Both the position numbers and the translations under genes were made by a program. From positions 186,001-250,000 of the forward strand of contig MARA01000043.1 in the NCBI GenBank assembly GCA_001792895.1: 64,000 nt of DNA, given 5' to 3'. The stretch is from Lentinus brumalis (Eukaryota; Basidiomycota; Agaricomycetes; Polyporales; Polyporaceae). How positions within the stretch are numbered: the stretch's first letter is position 1; each line of letters opens with the position of its first letter. Below are positions 1 through 11,661 of this stretch, in pieces. The notes beneath the pieces were generated by a model. It was not told where the DNA came from. It searched no databases and saw nothing but the letters and a program-made list of their open reading frames with translations.

Positions 1-229
1 TACACGCGTAAGCAGACAAGACACAGAGATTGAGGAAGGCGAAGAACGGAACCGCGAGGTTCAAGTCCGACCACTGAAAATGTCGAGGTCGGGGATTCTC
101 GGTGACAACTTGAACGGAGGTAGAGGACGGGCCCGCAACTAGTCGCAGACGTCTATGGCAGCTGAAGTCGACTCCTGGCAGCTTCTCGACGCGCTTCGTC
201 GATCCTCTCGCGGCGCCACTTGAAGAGTT

Positions 230-560
230 CTGTGGTGTTAGGGATGTAGAACATCATAAGTTCACGTAGAGAGCCGGAACGTACTGCTCAAAGAACAGCT
301 GCATCAGCGTGCCAGTTCTCCAGTCCACGATGGGGTCTATCTCGCGCCATTCCTCCGCAGGTATATCCGCCAACACCAAACTTCAAAGTGATCGCCGCAA
401 TAGCTGGCAGCGCGACGAGGGCCTCGCCCAGCAGGCGCCACGTGGGTGTCCACTCTGCGCTGTGGCAAAAGGTCTCGGGGGCGCAGACGCCGTGGATGAT
501 GTGCCAACGCGACCCAAGAAACAAGGAAGTCTTGGTGAATTATTTCATGTGTACGTGGGT
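230..560 (-). pseudogene. Possible C-terminal remnant of an F-box/LRR-like gene at the left edge
   Basis: On the minus strand one reading frame gives WRLLGEALVALPAIAAITLKFG and, one frame over, AEEWREIDPIVDW. These resemble the last leucine-rich turn and the closing segment of basidiomycete F-box/LRR proteins. The two pieces are not in the same frame, and no convincing intron joins them. Nothing recognisable continues from about 230 to the window edge. It could also be a short spliced 3' end of a gene lying to the left. From 561 to about 890 no gene or repeat was recognised. Confidence 0.25.
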
Positions 561-1075
561 CGATGACCGAAGCTGGCCGTTTCCGTGAACTGATGCGTCA
601 TGGCAGATATTCAGTAGTAGAGTACGGGTTGGGAACTGGCGAGGGACTTGCCTATACTTTTGGAACGCATATCACTTCCAGAATCTCACTTGCACTTGCG
701 CCTGCTAAATGGCTATCCCCGAGCCTGAGACGGGTATGCTGCCGCTTAAGTTGTCACCCACCATCTATGCCTAGATGGGTACGCTGCATACAAACCCTGC
801 AGACGTCTTCAGGCTTCAGGAATGCTAACGAGTATTCGCGCGGTAACTTTCAAGATCAATCGCACTTCTCAGGTCGGCACGCTCCAGACAATTCACCGTC
901 CAAGTTTCTTCAATCCATTCCGATCTCCGACTGTCATACATGAATACCGTGGCACATATCTCAGAAGACGCATCCGCCGCTTCGACTCGTCGCTGTACAA
1001 TGTCCTGCGACTACAAATCTCAGAACCACGCCTCAATACATTCGCCTCGTCATCGTCTCATCAACCTCTATTTGC

Positions 1076-1494
1076 TTAGAGGTTGATGGGGATGCAGTCA
1101 AGGGCAACGAGGCCAGCCTAGGTGAATATAAGTCATCATCAGCAGGCGTTTCATTGTGCTCGGACTGCACAGTTGGAACTCACGTGGGAGTTGTCGGTGC
1201 AAGTGACAGTAGTGGCTTCCCCGCAGCCAGAGCCAATCCCGATGACGGTGATCGGGGAGCAGTCCACGCCCACGAGCCCGGTGACGTCCGTGATCCCGAG
1301 AGTCGCCAAGACCGAGGCGATGTCGGAGTCGCTGGCCTATAACAGCAACACCGTAGTTAGCCATCGACTCGGAGCGCACTCAGACGTTCGTGAGTCTGGA
1401 GTATCCTCACATCGCCGGTGCTCTGGCAGCACAAGTCAGTAGCGACAGCAAGGAGGGGCAGAGCCGCGAGGATGAGAGCGCGAGAGAAGACCAT
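1076..1494 (-). CDS. Hydrophobin, class I-like, six-cysteine variant (HYD1)
   Basis: Small secreted amphipathic cell-wall protein of the hydrophobin family; the family self-assembles at air-water interfaces on hyphae and spores. Three exons are inferred: 1411-1494, 1184-1336 and 1076-1117, separated by GT-AG introns, giving 92 aa. Residues 1-19 form a signal peptide ([19 protein letters not shown]). The core CC pair is at residues 22-23, followed by DCSPITVIG (Cys54), then Cys66, Cys74 and Cys87. The usual eight-cysteine pattern is incomplete: no cysteine precedes the CC pair, and the second CC doublet is reduced to TC. HYD2 has the same two gaps. The start is fixed by the signal peptide and by alignment with HYD2. 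A TATA-like box lies about 100 bp upstream. Confidence 0.85.
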
Positions 1495-1591
1495 GGTGAC
1501 GTGGGAGATAAGTGAGAGGGCGAGTGCTGTAGCGTTGTAGGGGACGAGCTGAGCGTTCGACCTGAGGTCTGTCCTCCAGTCCTTCCCCTCC

Positions 1592-1599
1592 TTTATATG
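1592..1599 (-). promoter_or_regulatory. TATA-like box of HYD1
   Basis: On the minus strand CATATAAAG lies about 100 bp upstream of the HYD1 ATG. The equivalent position in HYD2 carries CTATAAAGG, so the element is kept in both duplicates. Function is inferred from position only. Confidence 0.5.
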
Positions 1600-2689
1600 T
1601 ATCAACTGACCGTTCTCTTCGCAGGCGTCCATTGCACCTCGTACATCAGCCGCTGTTTACGATAACAGTTGTCGCGTCGTATTGTGAAATGAAGGCCGAG
1701 AGGGGGATCGAGAAGCACGGAGTGGAGCAAAAGGGACGTGGGGGTCGGCGGTCAGCGCATCTGTCGCCGCTCCGCCTTCGCGCTATCTTCGGGTGCGATA
1801 CCGCGGTGCGTTGTGCCTTCGTACATCTGTGCTTCCCTGTTCACTTCGTCCGGCTCATCTCCGCCTCTTGCAGAGCTCATGACGCTAACATGATGCAAGA
1901 TGCCTCGACATAGGGGCGTGAAGACCAGATATCTCGCGTTGACAGGATTCTGCGCGCCGCGTCGTCGGGATCGTCAGTATTGTTGCTATCTTCTGAGATG
2001 GTTATGACGTATCTGTGATTTCAGGCTCGCATGAAATGTGTCCGCGGAGATGCTGGTATTGCCCGTCGTGTAACTGCATGTCGATTGGATTCCATCTAAC
2101 AGGCCGTTCGAACCAATGGGCCCTCTTCTCCAAGGCTAGTACGGAACCTAAACATCTCCTGTTCTGCAACTAGCGGTTTGGCGTCGTTGTAAACGGCCGA
2201 TACCCAGCACTCAGCCCCTGCACGACCGATGTGCGAGAGTCATTATGTCTGCAAAGAAGCTGAAATTAGTAGGAGAAAGCGCGGAGGGGCGGGCTCTGAT
2301 CCGCCTGGTCGGTCAAAACCTCCGTACGTCCGCCCTTACCCTCTATGTTCCTGCTCGTTTGTCCAGTGGTCAGGTAAAACGGCGACGATGAGCTCAACCG
2401 GGGCAACCATCGGAAGAATCTGCGCGGTATACGAAGAGGTCAACGTTTAGGTTCAACAACCTTGCAACAACCGGCCAGAGTCGGTATGTTCCGAGCTTCT
2501 CCGCCGCAGTCTGGACAAAGACCGAATGATGGCAGTGTGTTCATTGCAGTTGTTCCTGTCAGCCAGCGGGCATTCAGCGGAGAGCGCTGTTGCTGCGGTA
2601 AATGGGCATGTTACCTATGACGTGCTGGGAACACGAGGCTTCGGGCCGCTGATTGCGCGGAGGGATGACCGCGGCTGTTGGTGCCCAGG

Positions 2690-3650
2690 AGGCCCATCCC
2701 ACATGGGGTACGATGAAGTTCTTCGATCTCGCTCAAAGGTGCGCGGGCACACAGGCCGGACACCTACAAGGCGGAGAGAGGTACGCAGCGGGGGCGTGCT
2801 GTGCAAGGGGGACGTCATTGAGATAGCGTTCGTAGCATCGTGAGAAGACGGCACGCCCCAGGAGCAATGGAACATCTATATCCCGATCTTGCTGTCCGAC
2901 AACGATCCTGACGAGCAAGACTCTCCGAACGCGATGCCCGCGACTCGCGGAGGAGTCGAGAGAGTGCGTAGGGTTGGTCAAGAGTTCTCCTTTGCCTTGA
3001 ATCATGAGATGAGCGGCCGGGCGTAGGAGAGGACAAAAGATAGGAGACCAACCGCTGCAGCGTTGAGCTCTGTTCAATAAGTAGAAGGTCGGAGACGGAG
3101 CTTCGACGTTGATGAGAGTAAGTCGCGAAGTGTGTGTAGCAAGTCGGCTGCGAGGATAACCATGAGTACAAAACTATCCAAGCGAAAACCTCCCGGCTGT
3201 GCATACTGAGGAAGGGGCTCATTCAGTCGCCAATTCAAAAGAAGAGTACTAACACTTGAAGTCTTGGCCGGAGCGATTTCCTGATTGTGCCGGCTAGTGC
3301 CAAGCTTGACGGGGCTCACCAACGACTCGGGACTCGTTCATGTAGGGTTGTCAGGTCATTGGGTAGTACAAATTGCTGAAGTTGATTCTCTTGATTTGAA
3401 GTTTGAACTCTGCTCCAGGCCCCGGATCTGGGGGAAGCCATAGAGAGAAGACATAGGTGACGAGGCCGCGCAGCGAGAATGTGACATACGCGTCCCGTCA
3501 CGCGTGACTACACGTGTCGCTGCCGACGATTCGTCCGAGTCAGATCCAGGTCCTAAGACCATGTATAGTCTCCAGAACAACACGATTAGTCCTTAGTAGC
3601 AAGTTCACGACGAGAGCAAGTCACACCAACAGAGTCACCGGATCTCGTAC
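2690..3650. other. Intergenic stretch without a recognised gene
   Basis: Several minus-strand open frames of 60-135 codons exist here, but none resembles a known family, none repeats elsewhere in the window, and they overlap in conflicting frames. It separates the first hydrophobin segment from the dead F-box gene A1. Confidence 0.4.
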
Positions 3651-3653
3651 ATG

Positions 3654-5218
3654 TCAGGAATCAGGATAGTAGCATGCTCCCGGCGGAAGACGCGAATTTG
3701 CAGTCTCTGGAACGATCGTCCTCCGTCGGCGACCGCTGCTGCGGGGAAATTCGACAATTGCGTCCGTCAGCGAAGGGATATGGCGCATGAACGCGTCGAT
3801 GTCGAGCTCCTGGAGGGTGCCATTGGCACGAGCACGAGGAGCCGCTGGGGTTTCCGGCTCGCTGTCGACCTCCGACTCGGAGGATTATTCAGGAAACCGC
3901 AGAGGCGATGCTATGCCGTGGTCCAGAACAGGAAGTCGGAGCCGCTGACGAGGGAGCTTGGGCAGAGCGGATGCGAGTGAAGTCTGGTCAAGTGCAAGTC
4001 AGATGTCTCAAGTACGTTCAGAGGGACAGCGTGGGGCCACGAATACTCACCATCGCCACAGCTGCGTCCACCAGAGTACACGCCGGACAGAGGTCAACCT
4101 TGAGGACGAGACTCTCCAGGCGGGATGAAGTTGATCCGAACAGGATGACCGGAAGACTCCACGTAGGGTGTCCGAGCATATGGGCTTCGCCTTCCAGGTT
4201 GAGATGCGTGGGCCGGGCATAGGAGGCAACGGTGGAGAGGTGCAAGGTGCGGACCTCTCGTCGAGGTGGAGAACGCTACGCGTGGGATAGGGCACGTGGG
4301 GCCGAGGAGGTAGAGGTCCACCTGGGATCCGACATATTCTCCGAGATGCTGTCAGGTTCCGGGTCCGTATGCGGCCTGCGGCCTGCTGATGTTGAGAGCT
4401 AGTCGATTCACGTCTCCTGAATAATACAGTAGATGTCCTCGACGTGGTCCGTCTGGACGGAAAGGCGGGTAAGGTTGGGGTATGCGCGGATGTACGAGCC
4501 GACAAGTGGGAAGTCGTCGCGCTCGATCGCGAGACGGCGCATGTTGGGGTACACGTCGGTGAAGACGGGGAGGTCGGAGGCGGTAAACCAGCTCTCCCAG
4601 TTGAGTTCCTCGAGCGTCGAGGGCCACTTTGCGAAAAGGGCAACGGGGTAGAAGGCAGCCTATCCCTCATCGTCCATACGCTGTTCAGCGAAACACTTTC
4701 CGTCGCGACCTATCCATTTGAGCGATATCGATTTGAGGTCGGAGTTGAGCGCTTTGGATAAGTTGCAGGTGAGCTCGCCGGTAAAGTATTCGGAGCCGTC
4801 GGGGCGAGGTGAGGCCAGCAAGAATCACGTCTAAGGACGGGTAGAACTCGAAGAGCTCTTCCCCTTCATCTATCCAAAGGGTTTCAAGCCGGTCCATTTG
4901 AGCGATGGAGCCCGCGAGGGTGCGCAGACCCTTGAGCGAGAGCTGAAAAACGCCAATGCGAAGCTCTCGTACGTATCAAGCACGCGCGTGGGGCTGAGGC
5001 CCGAGAAAACGCACGAACATTTCGACGTCGCGTTGGAGGCAGAGGTGGACAGGGTCGTGCAGGATGCGCTTGGCTGCCTCCTGGTAGAAGAAGCGGCAGG
5101 ACCACATGAAAACAGCGCATGTTTGCCGGACTGAGGACCACGCAATCTCGCGAAGCATGTCGATGTTGAGAATCGGGAGGAAGACATCGAGTTCTGATTC
5201 TGACACGAACATCAGCAA
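3654..5218 (-). pseudogene. F-box-like/LRR gene, family A, inactivated (A1)
   Basis: The gene aligns from end to end with intact paralogues A4 and A5. The N-terminal F-box-like part reads DMLREIAWSSVRQTCAVFMW and the middle has NMRRLAIERDDFPLVGSYI. The last exon holds LQELDIDAFMRHIPSLTDAI. It is broken by an in-frame TGA just before YVRELRI (near 4974), a frameshift near 4810, and an in-frame TAG near 4660. The terminal intron (GTGAGT donor near 4049) is still in the family position. Intact relatives are about 486-488 aa. It lies between the two hydrophobin copies. From 5219 to about 6020 no gene was recognised. Confidence 0.75.
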
Positions 5219-6196
5219 GGGTGCAGTATCCTACGATTAAGTATAATGATCTTACTGCGATCATGCGTGTAGAACAGCTTGCGAAGCGATAAGAGATGCA
5301 GAGTAAGTATACGCCCAAAAGAGGGAGCGTTAGAGCGAGACGGCTTTGTGCGCCGTCGGTGGAAGAGAGAGAAGAGAGAGATGGGTACGATCTTCGACGC
5401 GGAGGTCGAGACGCCCGGATACACGTGGCGCTCAAGTCTTAGGCTCGCTTGCCAGCCTGTAGCTCCTCGTCCCTCAGAGTACACGCCGTACTTACTGGTG
5501 ACCCTCAAAGAGTTGTTCAGTAAGGCTGGTCTCTGGTTAGGACAGAGCTGGACTGACATTGATTCTTCAGGTCCTGGACTGCACTACCGTGCGTCGGAAC
5601 TCGGACTCGAACCGGGAGGAGAATCTGCCAGCGAATGGCCGCCATGCTTCCTCGGATATTTGCTGTCTTTGTGGAGGCCTGTGGCGCACCCATCGACGAC
5701 GTGTACGATCTGAATCAAAATGATACGGGTAGAGGGTGGCGTGGAACGTGGGTGCGGCGTTGAACAAGCTGAATAAAGCCGCTCAGGCTCTGAGCCGGGG
5801 ACCGTTTTCGGAGTCGTCGTCTGATGCTGACGCGGGGGGAGCAACGAGAATAATCTACTCGATGTTTGTGATACGGCAAGCCCGTCTCGATGCTGGCCGT
5901 CACCGTCATGACTGATACACTCTAGCAGATGTGTTCGCCGACGCCGTGACGACTGATTTTCAGTACCATGCCTATGCTTCAACGGCACGGACTTCGCTTT
6001 CGGACAATCCACCTCGACACGCTTCAAAAAATTCACCGTCGAAATCTCTTCAAATCCATTCCAATCTCCGACTGTCATACATGCATATATCTCAGAAGAC
6101 GCATCCGCCGCTTCAACTCGATGTCCTTCGCCTACAATTCTCACAGCCAGGCCTCAATACGTTCGACTCGTCATCGATCCTTGAACCTCTATTGAC

Positions 6197-6640
6197 TTAG
6201 ATGGTGATGGGAACGCAGCCGATGTCAATGACCTCGCCCTGAGTGAGTACAAGTCATTATGAGCAAGTGTTGCGTCGCGCTCGGACTACACATTCTGACT
6301 CACGTGGGAGTTGTCGGTGCAGGTGACAGTAGTGCCAGAGCAGCTGCTCCCGATGACGGTGATCGGGGAGCAGTCCAGGCCCACGAGCACATTCAGGTCA
6401 TCCAAGACGATGTTGAGTAGGCCGAGGACTGCGGTGGCGGAGGGGTCACTGGCCTATGACACCAACGTCGCAGTCAGCCATAAATGCGCTCGGACGATGG
6501 TAAGTTCTGTGTATCCTCACCTTTTCGACGGTCTGGCAGCACTGGGCGCCGGCAGGCGGGCTGCCGCCGCGGCCTTGGATGGCAGTGGCGACCGCAAGAA
6601 GGGGCAGAGCCGCGAGAATGAGGGCGCGAGCGAAGACCAT
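6197..6640 (-). CDS. Hydrophobin, class I-like, six-cysteine variant (HYD2)
   Basis: Paralogue of HYD1. Three exons are inferred: 6521-6640, 6304-6453 and 6197-6238, with GT-AG introns in the same places and phases, giving 103 aa. After the signal peptide comes a short glycine-rich spacer ([11 protein letters not shown]), then CCQTVEK (Cys34-35), [13 protein letters not shown] (Cys68), Cys78, TVTC (Cys85) and IGC (Cys98). As in HYD1 the first canonical cysteine and one of the second CC pair are missing. In well-studied hydrophobins Cys1 pairs with Cys6, so the lost residues may be partners. It is closer to typical hydrophobins than HYD1 because it keeps the spacer and the LLGIV-like hydrophobic stretch. 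Expected to be secreted to the hyphal surface. Confidence 0.87.
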
Positions 6641-6743
6641 TGTGATGTGGGAGATGAGTGGGAAGGCGAGTGTGCGAGTGCTGTTGGTGTGTAGGGCGAG
6701 CTGAGTGTTCGACCTGAGGTCTGTCCTCTCGTTCTCTGCCTCC

Positions 6744-6750
6744 TTTATAG
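6744..6750 (-). promoter_or_regulatory. TATA-like box of HYD2
   Basis: Minus-strand TATAAAG about 105 bp upstream of the HYD2 ATG, matching the spacing of the HYD1 element. Supported by conservation between the duplicates, not by direct evidence of use. Confidence 0.5.
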
Positions 6751-8219
6751 CTTGCTGACCGTCCTCTTCGCAGGCGTCCATCGCGCCTCGGCACCTGTTG
6801 ACGACAACAGCTGTCGCGTTGTATTGTCAAGTGAGGGCTGAGAGCCAAGGGATAGGTGATGAGGAGCGAAGTGGAGCACGAAGGACGTGGAGGTCAGCGG
6901 CGAGCGGATCTGTCGCGGCTCCGCCTTCGCGCTGTCGTCGGGTGTGGTGCATCACGGTACCGCGGTATGTTGTGCCTTCGTACGATTCCCTGTCCGCTTC
7001 CTCACGCTCATGTCCGTGTCCACGTCTTGCAGAGCTTATGGTACCAACAGGGTACGAGATCCCTCGACGTCATAGGGGGATGAATACCAAATCCCTCGCG
7101 CGAGGCTTCTGCGCGCCGTCTAGTCGGGACAGTCAGTGTTGTCGTTATGTTCTGGGATGCTTCTGACATATCTGTGATACCAGCGACTTCCGGCTCTTGT
7201 GACTCAGCACGCACGTTGCCCGCGGAGATGATCGTGTTACTCTTGTAGCTGCATGTCGAGTGGAGCGTATAGAACGAGCCGGCATCTGCCCGTGTGCCCT
7301 CTTCCCTCCCGCACGGATGACACTTCTCCCTTTCTGCAACGAGCGGGTAGGTGCTGCTGTAGACGGCTCATTACCAGGAGATGGGCTCTGCGCGACGATG
7401 TGAGAGAGCCGGGATGCCGCACAGGGAGGCTGAGAATAGTAGTAGAAGGCGCGGAGGGGTGGGTGGTTCTCGGACTCTGATCCGCGTGGCCGGGTGCAGT
7501 GCGTCTAAACCTCTGTACGTCCGCCTTCCACCTCTCTGTCTCTGCGCATCAAAAGCTCCTTCGTCTGGTCAGCTGGGACGGCTACGCGCACTCCAACAGC
7601 CAACGAGGTCCCCCGACGTCACAGGGGCAACCGTCGGAAGGATCTGCGGGGTGGAAGGAGAGGTCAACGTTCACTTCGCCATTTCAACCAACGGCATAAG
7701 TCGGTATGTTCTGCTGTTCTGTCGGAGTCTGGACAAGAACTGAATTATGGCGGTGACTTCATTGCGGTTGCGCCTGTCAGCCAGCGGGCATTGAGCGGAG
7801 AGCGCTGTTGTTGCGGTGTAAGCCTGACTTAATTACCCATGACGTGCCGGAGACACGAGGCACCGCGCTGCGGTCGCTGATTGCGCGGAGGCATGACCGT
7901 GAACGGACGACCATCCCTTCTTGAAACTCACCTGTCGATTACGTTGAAATCCCTCGCTCATTCGATACAGTTAAAGACACTATGAACGTGCATAACATCA
8001 AGTCGCGCGTCACAGAGTAGCGTACGCTGCAATGCGAAGGGTGAAGACGAAACTCGATGCGTATGTACTTCGCTCACATAGGCACAAGTACTAGTAGTAA
8101 TAACGAGCATTAGGGTGTCTGTGTTGACGTGCAGGAGAGATGGAAGCTGTCACGGGAACAGGACAATTGCGCATACAGACGGGCCCATCAAGCATCATGA
8201 GTAGTGATGCCCCACAAAA

Positions 8220-9532
8220 CTACGGTAGGGGCAACATGCCTGTCTTGAGGTACCTGGCGCGGCCTCCTTCTGCGGTAACGTTTTGCCAAGGCCCCCTCCC
8301 AATGAACATCATTGCGTCGACTTGCAGCGGCGACGGGTGTCCGTCGACTAGATCTTGCACAAATGCAAGGACATCGAACTCGTTCAACTCGCGCTCGAGC
8401 GGACCGATCGACACCTCGGCCGACTCCGAGCGGCGAAGAACCATGATCATCCTCAAATCCTGTACACGGGGCATGACGAAAAGCCATAGTTTCAGATATT
8501 CCTAAGTGAGTTGTGTGCGCGTCAGCTCAATTCCCCACTCGAAAACCAAGGCTCGCAGGAACGTTACCAGAGGCGTAATCGAGTTTGCGGTGAGCCTCAT
8601 TGTACGCGAACCCGCCTGCGAGGGGCAAGCGACCGCATGTCCGACTGCTCTCTACGGTGGAGGGTGAGATGGGGAATATGAGAGATGAAGCATTCAGGTT
8701 CTCAATCGCTCGTGAGATGCCACGATTTGGTTGCTACACCCAAGCGCGCGGCAGGGATCAATTCTATGTGAGCGGAGGTGATCGTCAGAGTCAACAGAGA
8801 GGTGTGTGAGGTTGGGGAATATGTGAGCATAGTCATTGAGTGCGATGAGGAAGTCCTCGTCGCGTCTGATCCTGAGTCGACGTAAAGTTCGGGATAGACA
8901 GCAACCGAAACAGCGGAGTCAACGGAGCTGAATTGGTAGCCGCTTATACAAATCCACTGGAGGCTCTCCAGGCTATCAGGGAAGCGCTTCAGCACGGCGA
9001 TCCGGGTGGAAGCGTCGCCCCTGCACACCGAAATATGGGAAGTGAAGATCGGCACTCACAATCTTCGACGCAAGGACCTCAAAGAGTTCACAAGTGAGGT
9101 TGAACCTGACATGCTTGAAAGAAGTGAGAGCGACGATTCTCTCTCCGAGGTCTGGGCCATGTACCAGCAGGGGCTTGGGGGAGGTGATAACCAGGGTCTC
9201 CAGGTTGTTGGCCCCTGCAAAGACTGAAGCAAGCCAAGCCCTCATCTCGGTGGGTGATAAATCCAACCTGAGAGATTGAGTCGGCGGGCATGTGGCAGGC
9301 GTGTCTGGTCCTCCGCCTGGAGGAAGTCAGGGAACGACGTCCATCTTTACTCCAATGCAATGCGAGAGCAGATGACGCGGCTTTGGCAAATCATCTTCGC
9401 TCCTTGGTAGTTGAGGAGCTTGCATGTCGCCATCAACGAAGTCGCAATAGCCAACGGATCGGACACGTCGATGGTATGAAGGAGAACGTCGTACTTAGAT
9501 GAGTTTCGGGGCCATCTCAGGAGGTTGGCCAC
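8220..9532 (-). pseudogene. F-box-like/LRR gene, family A, heavily decayed (A2)
   Basis: Pieces of a family A protein occur in order on the minus strand but in different frames. They are SLMATCKLLNYQGAKMI (F-box-like part, near 9440), FLQAEDQTRLPHARRLNLSG (near 9300), ANNLETLVITSPKPLL (near 9200) and the closing segment ELNEFDVLAFVQDLVDG (near 8370). Stops and frameshifts between them rule out one protein unless an unusual number of introns is assumed. From 9533 to 10239 nothing was recognised apart from AT-richer upstream sequence with repeated TTACT/GTAAGT motifs near 9720. Confidence 0.65.
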
Positions 9533-10239
9533 TACAACTGGTTGCGACTGTGGACATGTTCAGTAGATGCAATATTCCTACTTCGCGCTTCAGTATACCT
9601 TGCGAGAGTTGCCGTGCTCCGAAAAGGCGCAAAGAGGTGAAAGGAAACTGCGACTTGGGTACGCAGCGCGCCTATCTACTGACGTCGGATGCCCGGGCCG
9701 AACCCAGTGCTTAAAAACTTACTTACTGAGTAAGTTTTGGTAAGTACCGTGACTACGCCGAGTCCTCCTGCCTCCTCCTTGAAGTTGTAGCTTTCGTCTC
9801 TTACCTGGACTTTCTATGATGCTCCAACATCGCGCGACGACACGCGTCCGACGACATACTTTCCGCACAACTTCGCCTCCAGCCTACGCACGGAGGACCA
9901 TCATCTTCGGAGAGCGACAACTTTCATCTTGGGAGTAGCGAAGCCAGAAGGTTTGCGCCTCGAGTGACTTGAGGTGTCGGCACGGTGTCGGTGTACCATG
10001 GACCGGCGGAAGGATGCGAAGATGCACGCAGGCCTTATGGCCCTCGATGTCAAGTCACCGTATGCAAACGCAGGATAGTAAGAAGGGTTCAATTGCGAGA
10101 CAGAGCCGTGCGCGCGTTGAAGAAATGTACGTATATGCAGGAATACCTCCACCAAATGTTCTACCTACTCACTTGTTCTCTGGGTAGCAGATGGCGGTAT
10201 CAAGATGTACGACTGCTCTGACATAGTCATCGGATTCAG

Positions 10240-11025
10240 TCACAAACGGATGTAAACCCTATCATGCATGTACGACGGGTCGGGATAGCGAAACAATACC
10301 GGGGGAGTCGGTGAGTCCCGAAAGCCGTCAATCACCTCTGCGCTCTCCTCCAGCTTCAATTCAGACACGCGGTCACTCAGCGAGTCCAAGCCCAAGCTCT
10401 CCCGTGTGGTCATCGCATCCAGCCAGTCGCACGACCGTCTCGGTGGCGATTCCGCCACGGTGAGTCCCGGGATGTACGGTGCTGCGACGACAACATACCG
10501 CACTCTATTCTGGGCTCGCTCGTTGCGGATGGCGAAATACACAACCTGGACCTCCTCATTGACCCGTACGCCGTCGACCTCTCCTTCTATCTGTGGGTCG
10601 TAGACGTCGTAGATCGGGTGGGTGAAGCACGGGAGGAGTGTCCGGTACACCATAGGCGACAGCGCCATGAGCTGCACCCGGAGTCCGACACGGAGTGGCT
10701 GCGAAGGCTTTATCGGCATCTCGTATTCGTGGGCGATGATGGGGTGCACTGAGGTCGGCAGCGACAATGTGGCTTGCCTCTTCCACCGCGCATACAGTCG
10801 GAGAGGCTTTGAGGGCGCCGGGGAAGTCATGTTCGATGGGGTTGCTGCCGAGCATCCAGGTGAATATGCGTTCTCGAAAGCTTTACGTTTTGCTCTGTAA
10901 GAGGATTTGCGGAGCGCTAATAATCGTCCTCTATCGTACGCATCGACGACAGCTTCCAGCTGATCCCACTGTCTGGCAGGAACGCGCGGCCAGCCTGACC
11001 GTCCGAAAACGAACATACACGGCAC
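10240..11025 (-). CDS. Hypothetical protein E
   Basis: An uninterrupted minus-strand frame of 261 codons. I do not recognise the family. The C-terminal two thirds look protein-like: LPTSVHPIIAHEYEMPIKP, then QVVYFAIRNERAQNRVRYVV, then an acidic tail ending in HDRVYIRL. The first ~60 residues are basic and less convincing, so the true start may be the Met at 10830 or a spliced upstream exon. No signal peptide, membrane segment or motif was seen. It lies between dead A2 and intact A3 and shares no sequence with them. From 11026 to 11661 no gene was seen; this should hold the A3 promoter. Confidence 0.45.
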   Translation of the reverse strand: MPCMFVFGRSGWPRVPARQWDQLEAVVDAYDRGRLLALRKSSYRAKRKAFENAYSPGCSAATPSNMTSPAPSKPLRLYARWKRQATLSLPTSVHPIIAHEYEMPIKPSQPLRVGLRVQLMALSPMVYRTLLPCFTHPIYDVYDPQIEGEVDGVRVNEEVQVVYFAIRNERAQNRVRYVVVAAPYIPGLTVAESPPRRSCDWLDAMTTRESLGLDSLSDRVSELKLEESAEVIDGFRDSPTPPVLFRYPDPSYMHDRVYIRL

Positions 11026-11661
11026 GAGTCAGGCTGTCGACTGAATCAGTTCACTTCTTCAAAAGGCCCGTAGGTTTTTCTGTTCCCTCGTCTCACAAAC
11101 CGGGAATCTGGGATTGATGAATGCTTATACAGAGACACGTTGACCTCAAGTGAGCTAAGATTGGCTCTCCCATCGACTCAAAGTTGCGCATCTGGATATA
11201 TGCTCTCGAATGCCCAATTTACGTTACACGATGGACGTCGAGCGCGGAGCGCCCACGGATTTCTGATGATCCACCACGATGACCGCTGGCTCATGCCTTT
11301 CGTCGGTTCTTAGAGCACGGTGCGATCCTTTATGCGGGCTCAATGTGGTCCGAGGCTGCCGGTGAGTGTCGAGCGTCGAGTGTGACAGACATTATGTGGT
11401 CGTATGGCATTCTAACGATAGCACCAGACTCGACACGACACGGGTCTCGAGGAAGAAAGTTTTCTTCGGGACCGCGAACAGGAACGCGCATGCCTGCAGG
11501 CCAAAGCATGTTCGCATCTTGCATGCTTTGATGGGGTATATTTTCCTCACGTGCGCGGACGACACCTCGACGCCTGGTATAAGGCCTCCTTGTCGACGTC
11601 GCCGTCCTCTGGCCCTCCATCTCAGGTTGACTGGACGAGGTGCCCGCCCTTGGCTGCAAGC

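Larger units (their letters stand above)
892..2680. repeat. Duplicated hydrophobin segment, copy 1
   Basis: This stretch matches 6030-7905 along its whole length in the same orientation, with many substitutions and small indels. Shared landmarks include AATTCACCGTC near 891, CGCATCCGCCGCTTC near 970, the three-exon hydrophobin gene, its TATA region, and the far upstream motif GATTGCGCGGAGG near 2652. The duplication therefore carries the hydrophobin gene with its 3' flank and more than 1 kb of promoter-side DNA. Apart from HYD1 no gene was recognised in it. Boundaries are approximate. Confidence 0.75.
6030..7905. repeat. Duplicated hydrophobin segment, copy 2
   Basis: Second copy of the segment at 892-2680, direct orientation, about 5.1 kb downstream. 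Colinear similarity runs from the AATTCACCGTC motif near 6030 through the hydrophobin gene to GATTGCGCGGAGG near 7878. The copies have diverged by many substitutions and indels, so the duplication is not recent. About 300 bp beyond its end (7906-8219) show no gene. Boundaries are approximate. Confidence 0.75.

Noticed and set aside
2815..3322. Overlapping minus-strand frames with a hydrophobic stretch (FVLMVILAADLLHTL)
   Set aside because: Frames conflict and there is no conserved start, splice pattern or relative in the window.
5279..5713. 144-codon plus-strand frame upstream of A1
   Set aside because: No domain and no paralogue; it lies in the region expected to hold the A1 5' flank.
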